A stretch of 64,000 nt of DNA, taken from Ceratobasidium sp. AG-K. Its lineage: Eukaryota > Basidiomycota > Agaricomycetes > Cantharellales > Ceratobasidiaceae. The notes under the pieces were generated by a model, which worked only from the letters and a program-made list of their open reading frames with translations, was not told where the DNA came from and did not search any database. Shown here in pieces: positions 9,833 through 20,599 of the stretch. The stretch spans positions 8,866,001-8,930,000 of the forward strand of contig JAWNGF010000001.1 of NCBI GenBank assembly GCA_037039685.1, given 5' to 3'. Position 1 is the stretch's first letter. Each line of letters begins with the position of its first letter. The position numbers were made by a program, and so were the translations under genes.

Positions 9833-11026
9833 TCAGCGCTTCTCCGTGTCCCCCTCCTCGCCTTGGATTTCCCTCATCATTTCGGCCATTGACTCTGGGA
9901 AATTCGTTGCAAAAAAGGCTTTCTTGTTTCTTTCTGTTCGCACCATTGCGTCCGACCCTCGTCTGAATAAATCCACCTCGTACGCTCGGACTGCGCCATC
10001 CAAGTCTCCCAATTTCGTTCCTACTATGATCTGCTTGGCGAGCTCGAGGCTATCCCACATAGTGATGTTGACACCCTCTCCTGCAAACGGAGTCATCAAG
10101 TGCGCCGCATCCCCAAGGAGAGTCAAACCGGGGCGTGTCTCCCAGGTGTGGTCAACTGGGAGCATGTACAACGGACGAAGGATTGCGGAATCATCATCTG
10201 CCAAGTGGATAATCTCTTGTAGAAGTGGACTCCAATCCGAAAAATAATCTAGAGCTTTGGATTTGACACTAAGGACGTCATGGGCCTCAAAATGGGTTTT
10301 CAACCAATCGGGATCAGCCTCCTCCATCCCAAACCCGACGTATATGCGGATTCCCTGGGTCCCAAGCCTCTGTCCCATGATGCACTTTTTATCACCAACG
10401 GCATAGGCGCTGCCCTTGCCCACCAGCTCGTTGAGCCGATCATAACGGCTACCCGTAGGGCGCGCAATATCGAGCTCGATGAATGAGACGCCAGAATATG
10501 AAGGGGTAACGCTGGTTATGCGGGGGCGGACATGGGACCAGGCCCCGTCAGCGCCAACTACGAGATCGAACCCAGTTTCGATTCTGCCTTCCTTGAAGTG
10601 TAAATCGTGTTTGTTTCCGGCAGCTGGTTCGATAGATCTGAGCGTATACCCCCACTTGATGTTTTCGGCACCAAACGACTCAAGGAGTATCTCGCGCAGA
10701 GCGGTACGGTCAATTTCGGGGCGTGTTTCTTCCCCGTCGTCGCCTTGACCAGGCCCGTCTTGGAAGATGATATCACCCGATTTGACGAGGATCTTCATGG
10801 TTTGAGCATCGTAGCGGGCGTGTTTCAGAAATTCGTCCCACAAACCAGCCTCACGCAGGGCCAATTGGCCCGAGTTGGTGTGCAAATCGAGGGTACCACC
10901 CTGTGGCCGATAGTCGCCAGACGGATCCCGTTCAAAGACAGTTGGGATGATGGAGTGACGACGAAGAATACATGCAAGGGTGAGACCTCCAGGTCCAGCA
11001 CCGATAATAGCGATACGGGGCGACAT
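9833..11026 (-). CDS. FAD-dependent aromatic-ring-hydroxylase-type monooxygenase, intronless
   Basis: A single uninterrupted frame of 397 aa. The start is the ATG at 11026 (MSPRIAIIGAGPGGLTLA), which places the GxGxxG dinucleotide-binding loop at residues 9-14. The DG motif (DLVVGADGAWSHVRP) and the GD motif (GLTLLGDAAHLMTPFAGEGV) follow at the expected distances. It belongs to the class A flavoprotein monooxygenases that use NAD(P)H and O2; the overall pattern is close to the TetX/small bacterial monooxygenase group, and the substrate cannot be read from sequence. It has no intron, unlike the other intact genes, which is compatible with transfer or retroposition. It converges with the DsbA-like gene, 122 bp away. 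Confidence 0.9.
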   Translation of the reverse strand: MSPRIAIIGAGPGGLTLACILRRHSIIPTVFERDPSGDYRPQGGTLDLHTNSGQLALREAGLWDEFLKHARYDAQTMKILVKSGDIIFQDGPGQGDDGEETRPEIDRTALREILLESFGAENIKWGYTLRSIEPAAGNKHDLHFKEGRIETGFDLVVGADGAWSHVRPRITSVTPSYSGVSFIELDIARPTGSRYDRLNELVGKGSAYAVGDKKCIMGQRLGTQGIRIYVGFGMEEADPDWLKTHFEAHDVLSVKSKALDYFSDWSPLLQEIIHLADDDSAILRPLYMLPVDHTWETRPGLTLLGDAAHLMTPFAGEGVNITMWDSLELAKQIIVGTKLGDLDGAVRAYEVDLFRRGSDAMVRTERNKKAFFATNFPESMAEMMREIQGEEGDTEKR

Positions 11027-12070
11027 GATATAGGACAATATCTTCTCAAGTTCAAGGTGTATATTGAGATGAAGAGGGAAAGGGAAGCACGTCGGATGAC
11101 CGCGAGTGAGTGAAGAAGCGATTTTATACACCTCCTAAGGTCTATAGAGCACTGCCTCAATTATATGTCCACGTACGCAGGCCGTCCGCAGTGTGCTCGG
11201 CTTGAGTCATGACCAAAGGTCGACCACTCGCATCCAATGGTTGAGGTTAAATGTTGTATGTATGAGTTGCTCCGAGGTGCCCGACCTGCCCGCATCCATC
11301 CGGCGCGGTCACTGCGGCCCATCACGTCAAGTTATTCTTAGTACGGCCACGCCTCACAAGATTACGCGTTTCGGCACTACATGACTACACCGGGTCCAAT
11401 CATTCGACCGATAGGTAGTGGAGTGTATGCGTGGTAGAGGCAAACCGGGTGTTGGACGCACCCCAGTCTAATTTTTTACCGGGGAGCGTCTGTGGTAAGG
11501 TCCTGTCAATTGCGGATAATTCGAAGTACGGCCCAGAATACATCGATATCCTGATACTGGCGCTCGTTGGCGCCCATTGCTCCTCGATGGAACAAACACA
11601 TCGTACTCATTCTAACCTGTTTGCTTGCTTTGAGTTCCAACAATGTAACAGGAGGACATCGAAAGGCCGCAATATATTAGGATAGTCACCGTACCCAAGA
11701 TGATTTCGTGAACGCCTACTACTTTGATCTTACGTATATATTGACCCGTGCAATTCTCGCTTACAGTATTACATCTGTACGCGTATATGCATGATACTTC
11801 CTATTTTGGCGCGGACCCTGTGTTGGGGGAGGGAACACTCCAACACAACTTGGTCAGTGTGGTCAAGCCCCACCTGACATCAGTATCCATCGCAAAGACT
11901 CAATATTTCTACCGACGTCTGTTTCTGAATAGCTGCCGTATTGCAGGATGAGAATGGCAATCCTGCTATACTTTTGATGAAGCGGCGGTCAGACAAAGAA
12001 TACGGCCCCAAAAAGATAGCACTCCTGACAATGGATCCACCTCCCCAGCCAGCCTAGACGAAAGCCAAAT
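11027..12070. other. Intergenic, no gene seen
   Basis: This holds the upstream region of the monooxygenase gene and unassigned sequence. Short frames have no recognisable content. Confidence 0.4.
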
Positions 12071-13629
12071 GAAATCCCTCTCTTCATGAGAAAGGAACTA
12101 CCTATGAACTTTCCGGGCAATAGACACCGGCCACCATTTAGGCTCGGTCAGCCAGAGGTGCATAAAGGGACAGAGCTTGGTATGTCTTTCCGTGCATCCC
12201 GGCTTCATGGGGATGCCAAAAAGTAGATTCGATAATAGAGGTCGCAAAACGATTCAAAGAGAAAGGGAATGGGGTTTTCAAAGCTAGCCAATGATGGGAC
12301 GCCCGCGAAGCGTATACCGATGCCATCGAGATTGCGCCCAACTATGATAAACTTATGGAGGCTTTGTGGCTTAACTTAGCAGCAGCGAATCTTGAACTAA
12401 GTGAGTCGTAATCATAAGTTTGATCGTATTTTAATAAGGGATGGACTGGCACGGGGTTCTGGCTGGTGCAGCAGAAGCCATAACCTTGAACCTTAGGTCA
12501 AGCAAAGGTTGTTTCCGAGCCGCTCATGGGCTGACCCATTATAGGAGACACGACGAAGCAGTAGATTGTTGCAAGAGGTGACCTCACCTAGTATCAAAGG
12601 ATAAGCTCACTCAAACCGGACTGTAGAGTCCTCGAGTATGACCCAAAAAACGAAGCCATATTGGCATTTTTGGAGGATCCGAAATTGGGTGGAAACGTCC
12701 ACAATTCGAGCAAAATCGCGACTGCACGAAAGGTCTTGGAAGAGGCTTACAGAGTGAACCTGGTGAATTATTTACGTGCTTACACTAATATTATTCCCCA
12801 CCTTCAAGAAGCACAACTTCGTCATACTACTCACGGAACCGGGCAAACACTACCCAGACAACTTCCCCTACCTCGTGCCTGCCATACCAAAAGGTCCATC
12901 AGGAGCGAAGTTGCACTGCAATGTCGCTTTTAAGTATCCAGAACGGCACGTTATGGACCTATTCTCGGCTACCCCACTAGATGCTAACATTGGCAAAGTA
13001 CTTTCGGGTTTCCTGCCTGGGAGACCTGGGAGACCTCTTGCCTGGCCTCAAGATATATTCTTCGACCCCAATGATAAAGCCGCACGACATGTAGAGATCG
13101 TGAAGCGTCAGGCAGAAAGAAAGATAATGCAAGAGAACAAGCACCCTCTGTGGGACCCCGGTTTTCAGTACACTCTGCAGAGCGTTAGCATCTACCTCGA
13201 AACGTACAAGCAAAAGGTTCCCATGGTTGAACTGGAAGCCAACCTAGGCGAGATCTTCGAGCTGACCGCCTAGAGCACTCGAGGCGAGGTGGACAGTGTC
13301 TGCTTGGAGGAGGGCACTGTTTTCTTCAACGTCTTTCGCACGGGATCGGAGCCTGAAAAGCTTTGGTTGAGAGGAAAGCGAAGAAAGGGTTTCGCTCTAG
13401 CATATCCGGGTAAGAGTAACTTTTACTTTCTTACATCGTTGTCCGGGTGATCAAACATCTGAATATCTGAACTGCAGGGTATAAGCCAGCCAACAAGAGA
13501 GCAATGTTGGCCTCCGGACAAGCCCCCACATGGATGATTTATAATCCGCGCGACGTTTTAGAGGAGTATTCTTTGGCTGCTAGGGGTGAGATACTTAAAA
13601 GTTCAAATGTCATGTATGATCGCGCGTGA
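12071..13629 (+). pseudogene. CNS1: Cns1/TTC4-like Hsp90 co-chaperone, broken by in-frame stops
   Basis: Fragments in one order match the Cns1/TTC4 family, TPR co-chaperones that bridge Hsp90 or Hsp70. Seen are EIPLFMRKELPMNF (12071), the TPR block EVAKRFKEKGNGVFK, then DAREAYTDAIEIAPNYDKLM and ALWLNLAAANLEL (donor at 12401), a further TPR stretch HDEAVDCCKR, VLEYDPKNEAILAFLEDP, and a C-terminal domain with VAFKYPERHVMDLF and PLWDPGFQYTLQSVSIYLET. Two stops lie in frame: TGA at 12292-12294 inside the first TPR and TAG at 13271-13273 inside the C-terminal domain. The same frame continues after each one. There is also a frame change before 12238. Splice sites remain visible (46-nt intron near 12765-12810), so this is decay of a spliced gene, not a processed copy. 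It ends at TGA 13627-13629. Confidence 0.7.
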
Positions 13630-13840
13630 GGGCCGGTGATTGTATGCTGTAGCAATTGTGAGATTGAGTTGTAATTACGGTAAGCCTTGTGATCGAGCAC
13701 GCGTATCAGATCTCGCGAATAGCTCACCCAGGCTCCTCAACACAGTCCAACAATACGAATCAAGGAGATAAAAGCAATTAATAAATATTATCATACAAAA
13801 AAGATGACTGAAGCCAAACGACCTGCACACAACCCAGCCT

Positions 13841-16800
13841 TTATTCCTCCCTTTCTACATCTCTGTTCTGGTTCTGGTTCTGATTCTGATCCTTTCCACT
13901 CACAACCGGCAAGTGAATCGACATGGTGCGGGATCCAGGCTCTGCTGGTCGCTCTTCATCGTCTGAATCCGCATCTCCAGTAAATACGTATGGAAGTGGC
14001 ACCTCGCGAGTGACTCGGAACTGATCAGCGTTACCAATATGTTCGTTCTCGAGACGGTCTGGAAACATATTTAGCACCAACACCCTTTGTAGAATTGGTA
14101 GCTTACAGAAATTCCACTGGACTCGTCGTAGCATTTCCAAGATCGCAAACATAAATGCGCGAGTTCCAGCTGGAAGGCCACCCCTAGGTATGTACCAGAC
14201 CCAGACAAAACGGATGATTACATTCGTGATCTGCTCGGTCCAATTCAATAATGTAGCTTAGCCTGACTATATGCACTTACGATCGCAAAATAATAAGCCT
14301 ATCAAGATGGTCGAAGATTAGCATATGCTCACTCGATTCAACCAACCAATATGCTCACGGCAATGTGATTCGTATAAGCCAACTCTTTACGCAGGAACTT
14401 GTACTGCACGCCTTGAACTTGCAACACACTCCAATCCATCGTTAAGTCCTATTCCAGACATTAGTGTCTGTGCCCAAGATCTAGATGGATTGTGGCCATA
14501 CCCAATAAGTCGTGTAACACGAGTTAATCGTTGAGAACACAATCCATATCCACATCCGGAAGTCACGGTTGCTCCCTGAAAAACGCTATCGGTTGACTGA
14601 ACTGCGCAGGGTCACAAAACACTAACCCCAGTGCCGCCATCCGTAGTACGTGATGTACATAACAATGCTCGCAGTATACTTTCCGCCCTGTAGCATTCCC
14701 CCAAGTCAGCCATTGGTTGGGAACCTCATCATAGGTAACTCACGTTGACAAGATGGATATGGTTTTTGCTATCAAACCATCGACGAATGCACTGCACCAA
14801 TCGGATAATCGACGGCAGACAGCTAAGCACCAAAGGTATGCTCCAATGTGGACCAAGTTGGCACCTTTCTTCAATATGATGCCAACTATCCGCATATGCG
14901 CATACCAAAAAGTCTGCGCTGCGTCAGCCCCCATCGAACTTGACCAAAGCTGCGACTTACAAAGATTGCCCATCGTATACACGAGCGAACAAAACTGATC
15001 GCCCATCCAGAAATCGGTAAACTCAACTCTGGACTTGCCGCTAACAAATAGTTTGCCGACAACGCAAAGGAGCCACCAGCGGGCGGAGCGATGGAAGATG
15101 GGAAGTGGATTGGCCAAAATTCCGGCGGCGAGTCCAACCCAGACGATGGGCCAGGTTGTGGATGGGACCGTGTCGGCTCCTGAACGAGAAAAGGATAACC
15201 AAAATGCATAGGACAGAGTCGCGAACAAAAAGGCAGGGAGCTGTGGGGAGGCGTTAATCGCAAGTTGGGTGGTCTGATTGCTTAGGCTCACCTCGATGTA
15301 TTCCCTGGCATCAATCACTGTCCTGGCGTCTAGTTCGAATATGAAGATGAAGTTGATACGTGCGCGAGCCCAGGCAATAAGATTCGCAGACACAAGGAGA
15401 GCGAAAACGACCGGAATACAGAGTGCCGCATATACCTGGAGAAGAGCAGCCCATTCGGGGATTGCTTCTCTTTTCTCCGGTTGTAGCGCTGTGTAACTAT
15501 AATTAAAACCCTCCACGCGAGAATAGAGCTGGTGGATACACACAATAATATATGCCCATCGCAAGAGCCGGTATCGCCGTTCCAAGATAAACCCCAGACC
15601 GGAACGTACTAAAGTGGTGAGTGGCCTCACGGGGGGTCGCACGCAACCTCATACGCGCCTTCTTCTCGTCTCCACGTTCTGCGAGATGAATCAAATTAAA
15701 TCATAACGTACCGTACAATAAGAATAAGAACGCACCGAAACGAGTAGCATAGATGTGCTCAATCTCTTTCAAGAGTCTAGCGCACGTATCTCCCGTCGCA
15801 AAGCTACAAATCTCAACTCGCTCGCGCATATACATAGCTTGAGTTGACATCTAACATGGTTTGAGGATCGATGCACGTGGATAGAGTAGGAAGTAAGTAC
15901 CTTGGCGGTTTTGTCGAATTTCTTGAGCGCTGTAAACATTTAGCTTATACAACACAAGCGACTCATAGAGTGGCCAACCTTTGCGAAACCCCGTCAAGTT
16001 GAGAATCTGTCAAATAATGAGTCTATGCCCCGGGTCATCTCAAAATAAACTTACCCGGTAATTCTGCAACAACTCCAACCCACTGACAGCTTGTTTAGTC
16101 CAACCGGATGTTCAAATAGTCGTCTAACTCACCGATAAAACTCCAGAACAGCCTTTTTCAGCTTCTTCTTGGCTCGCTGATACGCTTCGGGGTCATGCGC
16201 TAGACTGGGTGCAGCATGCAAATGCTGGGTCTGCACCCGTAAGTGACCGGGTGACTGTGGGGTCCCAGTCTTGACAGACACATCGGCGGATTTGTTGGCT
16301 TGGCCAGGCAAGGCAGGGATGCTGATCAAGTCGAGGAGATTGAGGAAGCCGGGCCATAGACCTTCTTGTGCGCTCTGCGCCAGAGTTAGGGTGGAAACGG
16401 AATGGGCGATGAGACTCACGTTGCTTAGCTGTTTGTGTCCCTTGAGCTCATGGAACTGTTCTTTGAGCGCCGCAACCTTGAGGATAGCGTCTTGTTCGCG
16501 CTCGGCGTAGAATTTGTCCACCTTGTGTCAACCAAGTAAGCGCCCTGCTCTGTGCTACTAAAGCAGAAATTCTCAACCTTTTCAACCTCCTCATCAAGCA
16601 TTTTGAAGAATGCCAGCTCATTTGGACCCATTCCAGCTAGCATATCCCCAACATTCGCAGGCATAGGTGGCGAATATTCATCTGTTTCAAGTTAACGCAA
16701 TTGAAATAGATGTCAAGTCAGAAGCACAATGAAATGGGCGTGAAACGCGGCTACTTACGCATGCGTGAGCCTTGGGTAAATCTTCGTCGCATCCCGCTGA

Positions 16801-17713
16801 GCGAGTACATCCGGTTGTGACGAGGATCAAAGCGGGTGGGAGGAGCGGGAGTGGCGGGTACTGAAGGAACTGGAGGCATAGGCGGATGAGCGTCTTCCTG
16901 CGACTGGCGGAGGGTACCGGTACGACTGCGGCTCGAAACGGTCGACAGCTACTCGACCGAATCAATTCCATATTTGCGAGACGAAAGGACTCGGCTCACC
17001 GCCTCGCTAAAAAACTTGCTCGGAACTGCCCTCCCATATTCTAGTGCTGTCGGTTGAGCATCTTCTTCTCCATCCTTCAACGATTCGACACTCTCCATCG
17101 CTGGTGGAAGCTCGAAGTTCGGTCCTAGCTCGTCAGCGCTCAACCTAAACCGAGGTGATTTTGCCTGAGTCGGGGTTTTGGTTGTCGGGGTGCGACGAAT
17201 GGTCCCAGCGGGAGATTCTACTTCCACCGGGGACGCTGCTTTCGTAAGCTCGTCTGGTCCCGATGGGAGACGCGTGTGCCCTAGAGCATTGGGAGGGGTG
17301 CGTCCAAGGATGCTGCGTGGGGCACCAGTCGAAGTACGACCGACTGCGCCATAAACTCTTTGACGGAGGTTTGGCGTGGTCGTGGGGTCTGTAACCGACG
17401 ACCGGTTGCGGGCATGGTCCTGGGATGGTGAGCGACTAGGTTCATTAGCGCGCCGGATGACGGTGATCTTCTTCTTAAGCCCTCGATAGTCACTATTCGC
17501 GGGGGAAAATTGGTCGTGTGAGCAGGCGGGGCGCGATAAGAACGGACTCACATGTATGCCTTTTTCCACTCAGGTATCTATAGCTGTGCGCTGAGCGACC
17601 TGCGAACCCTTGATGAGAGATTTACTGACCTGCGTATCCTCGAGATATCTACGCTCCAGTCAGACACTAACCCGACACACGTTTGTTAGATACACGTACC
17701 TCGCGAACTTCAT
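13841..17713 (-). CDS. SYG1: SYG1/XPR1-like SPX-EXS membrane protein, probable phosphate exporter
   Basis: Twenty-two exons splice in phase to 922 aa: 17700-17713, 17630-17648, 17552-17577, 17000-17492, 16759-16948, 16578-16681, 16420-16521, 16133-16374, 16055-16082, 15979-16006, 15901-15929, 15736-15850, 15540-15678, 15292-15496, 14961-15240, 14744-14913, 14627-14687, 14502-14575, 14359-14448, 14281-14298, 14107-14230, 13841-14058. The SPX domain is split: MKFARYLEDTQIPEWKKAYI and DYRGLKKKITVIRRAN come first, then a Pro/Ser-rich insert of about 210 residues, then LDEEVEKVDKFYAEREQD and LTGFRKALKKFDKTAK. SPX domains sense inositol pyrophosphates. Membrane helices follow (ALLQVYAALCIPVVFALLV). 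The EXS domain has VEFTDFWMGDQFCSLVYTMG, SKNHIHLVNGGKY and RLENEHIGNADQFRVTREVP. The tail is acidic with an Asn-Gln repeat. Very short exons (14, 18, 19 nt) make automated prediction error-prone. Confidence 0.9.
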
Positions 17714-19615
17714 GGTGGACAGAAACTGTCAAGTCCAGGACCTGTGCTGGACAAATGTAGTGTCGCGATCAACGTCCATTGCGAGATCTCAGGGTTCAAC
17801 TTACGTTACAATGCCAAGGGGACTTTCTAAATCTGGAACAAATGGGGAGGGTTTCGAGTCTCGCAGTGCAGCCTTTTTATTATGCCCTCCAGGGTTAATC
17901 AGGTACACGAAGCCTGTGAGCCGCAATGCATAATACATACTGGGCGACGCGAAGAGATTCTCAGCATGCATCTAGAGGCTGTTCGGATTGGCTTGGGTAG
18001 CCACGATGGGGCGGCACGTTTTCTCCCTTGTGGAGGCTAGTCCCAGTCCAGTGCTATTGTGATGCCAAGTAGATCTCTCTGCTCTTGGCGCGTCTCAGGA
18101 CATTTCGCCCGCCTTGGGCGAGTGAGCGCTTGCCAAGTGCGATGATCGAGTCGGAGATGCGATGGATTTATCGGGCTGGAGTAGCTGGTTCTGAGCGCCT
18201 TTGGGCACTTCGGTCATCCGGTTATTAGAGAGAGAGGCAGTGTGATACCGGATGTCCCACAACGCGCTGTGCTTCGTGGAGAGTCTAACTCGCAATTCCA
18301 ATTGCTCATCATTTACTGGCCCGAATAGGCAGAAAGCGGTTGGTGATTGAAGGAGATGGAACTGGATAAAGCGATACTCATGCACGCCTGTTCTAGTATA
18401 GCAATCGTCTTTCACCCCAAAGACTCCAGGCTACCCTCTGAGCGAGTGTCTTCGCAACCTACGTCCTACTATGAAATCCGCCTAAATACTCGGAACTGCA
18501 GCGCCCAAGAGATGCACCATTGTATCCGAAAAGACTGAATCTGATGCCTGGCGGTACGTCAATTAAGTGCAGCCAACGCTTCAAGACTGCCTGAGGCTCC
18601 TTATTCGGGCGCCGATAATTCGAAAGCTAAAAGATGCTTACTACTAAGATATTCAAGAGATGGGGGTCGATACACGCAGCTATTTGGTGCCCGAATGAAG
18701 ATAGTTCTTTGAGCGATTGATTATGTGCTGAAAATAGTTCGAAGGCCTAGCCTTCCATTCAAAGTCCTAGGAGGTTTTAGCTGCCAAGAAGGAGAAGTGA
18801 CTGGTGTTCACATCAAACCGGCGGCCTGAATCAGCAACGCAACTTTAACCCCGCCTGCGGGTATTATCATTACAAAGGCCCTTGTGACCCCGACTGGCCA
18901 GGCGATCAAGCAAGACCGTTGCTCAGATCTAGAATACTTGAATGATATACCCCGCACCGCGGATCATTGTACAAGATGTGTAAAATCCTTTGCTACTATA
19001 GGAGTTCACCTCACAACCGCCGTTTATGCACCGCTATCACATGGTGAAGGTGACTGCAAGACGCAAAGTGGCTTGTGGACGCATGTAATAGTGCACTTGG
19101 TTCACTTCTCATGCAAAGAAACATTACAGGTCTTCGTGGTTGGGTCAGGTTTGGTCCATTTGACTTGGGGCGCATATATTTCGTCAAGACGGGATGGCGG
19201 CGGCATTCTAGGTACCGTTGCCTATCGAGACACGACCTGTGTCATTTTGACTTACTTAAGGAACAATAGAGTGAGCCACTGCTATTCTGGAGACCACGGA
19301 TGGATTCAGATCAACTACATTGGAAGGAGTCAATGGAAAAGGAGGGTTGTCCCCCCTCCGACCGCAACTATAATAAAACCCAACCAATAACATAATCTCA
19401 ATACTAGTCACACTGTTGCGGTACCGACCGGGTATATGCGTCCGTTTGATCGAGTAAATATCGACGCGATAGGAAAGGATCCCGAAGATGAGATGAGAAG
19501 CTTGTATGTCGATGACTCGGATGAGATCATCCATGCGAGTGCCGCAGCGCGGCATGGTATTTAATCCAAGCTGTTTCACTTCACTCCACAGAGCGATTTC
19601 GATACCAGTGTAGTA
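17714..19615. other. Long intergenic stretch, no gene seen
   Basis: About 1.9 kb lies between the divergent SYG1-like and HAD genes. A 168-codon plus-strand frame ending at 19390 begins at GTG, not ATG, and has no family features. No repeat or RNA gene is evident. Confidence 0.4.
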
Positions 19616-20497
19616 ATGGCCAACGTCCAGAACCCCAAAAACAAGAAACTGAGCGACTTTAAAGTCCTCAACTTTGACGTTTATGGGACCTTGATTGTGG
19701 GTACTTTTTACTCTCAAAATTCGTCACACTAATTAAATCGTAGGACTGGGAATCGGGTGTAATCAACGCACTCGAGCCGCTTCTATCCAAATCGCCCGAA
19801 GCGTCCAAACTCAGCCGGAAAGAGCTGCTCGATGCGTTTGGAGGTGCGTACATATGCAGACTATAACTCCCGCACTCACCCCGGCCACAGAACTCGAATC
19901 TGAACTTCAAATCGCCAACCCATCGATGATTTACTCGACTCTGCTCTCACACCTCCACTCCCGCCTCGCAGCCAGGCTCGGAATCGAATCTACGCGCACG
20001 CTCGACCACGATTTTGGACTATCCGTGCGAACCTGGGCACCATTCCCAGATACCTGTGCGGCCCTGGCAAAGTTGTCCAAGTACTACAAGCTAGTCGTCT
20101 TGAGCAACGTCGACAACGAAACATTCGGATACACGCGCAAATTGTTGGAGAGCGAGGGGGGCAAATTTAGTCTCGTCGTGACGGCCCAAGATGTGGGAAG
20201 CTATAAGCCGGACGTAAAGAACTTTAAACACGTGTTAAAAGAGATCGAGGAGAAGTTTGGGGTGGGGGAGAGCGAGGTTCTAGTTACTGCGCAGAGCCTA
20301 TTCCATGATCACGAACCGGCAAATAAACTAGGGCTCGCATCGTCGTGGATCGCCCGAGAGAGTAAGTTTGCAAACTACTGGTCGATACGGGCTAACATTC
20401 TGCAGAGGGTTCGATCGGCGCAAGCTCCTCTGCGACGTACACATTCACATTCCCGACGCTGGGCGCCATGGCGGATGCGCGAGAGCAGGAGGCGTGA
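19616..20497 (+). CDS. HAD-superfamily hydrolase, 2-haloacid-dehalogenase type
   Basis: Four exons (19616-19696, 19744-19843, 19891-20361, 20406-20497) give 247 aa. Motif I is NFDVYGTLIDWE, with the nucleophile aspartate and an intron directly after GTLI. Motif II is YYKLVVLSNVDNETF and motif III is GSYKPDVKNFKHVL. The motif IV region reads VTAQSLFHDHEPANKLGLAS, typical of fungal haloacid-dehalogenase-like proteins in which a His-Asp-His run replaces the usual acidic pair. The real substrate is probably a small phosphate ester or unknown. Removing the last intron gives a C-terminus GSIGASSSATYTFTFPTLG, the usual family ending. Confidence 0.88.
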
Positions 20498-20599
20498 TCG
20501 ATGTACATAATTGAAACGTAACAAGTTGAACACGTGACGTGTTGCCCTCTTCCCACAGACGACTGTCGCTGGCCAGGACCCCTGACACGACGCTGAGCC

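Noticed and set aside
18884..19390. 168-codon open frame in the gap before the HAD gene
   Set aside because: It opens at GTG, has no family features, and its composition shows no coding character; a eukaryotic start would need ATG.
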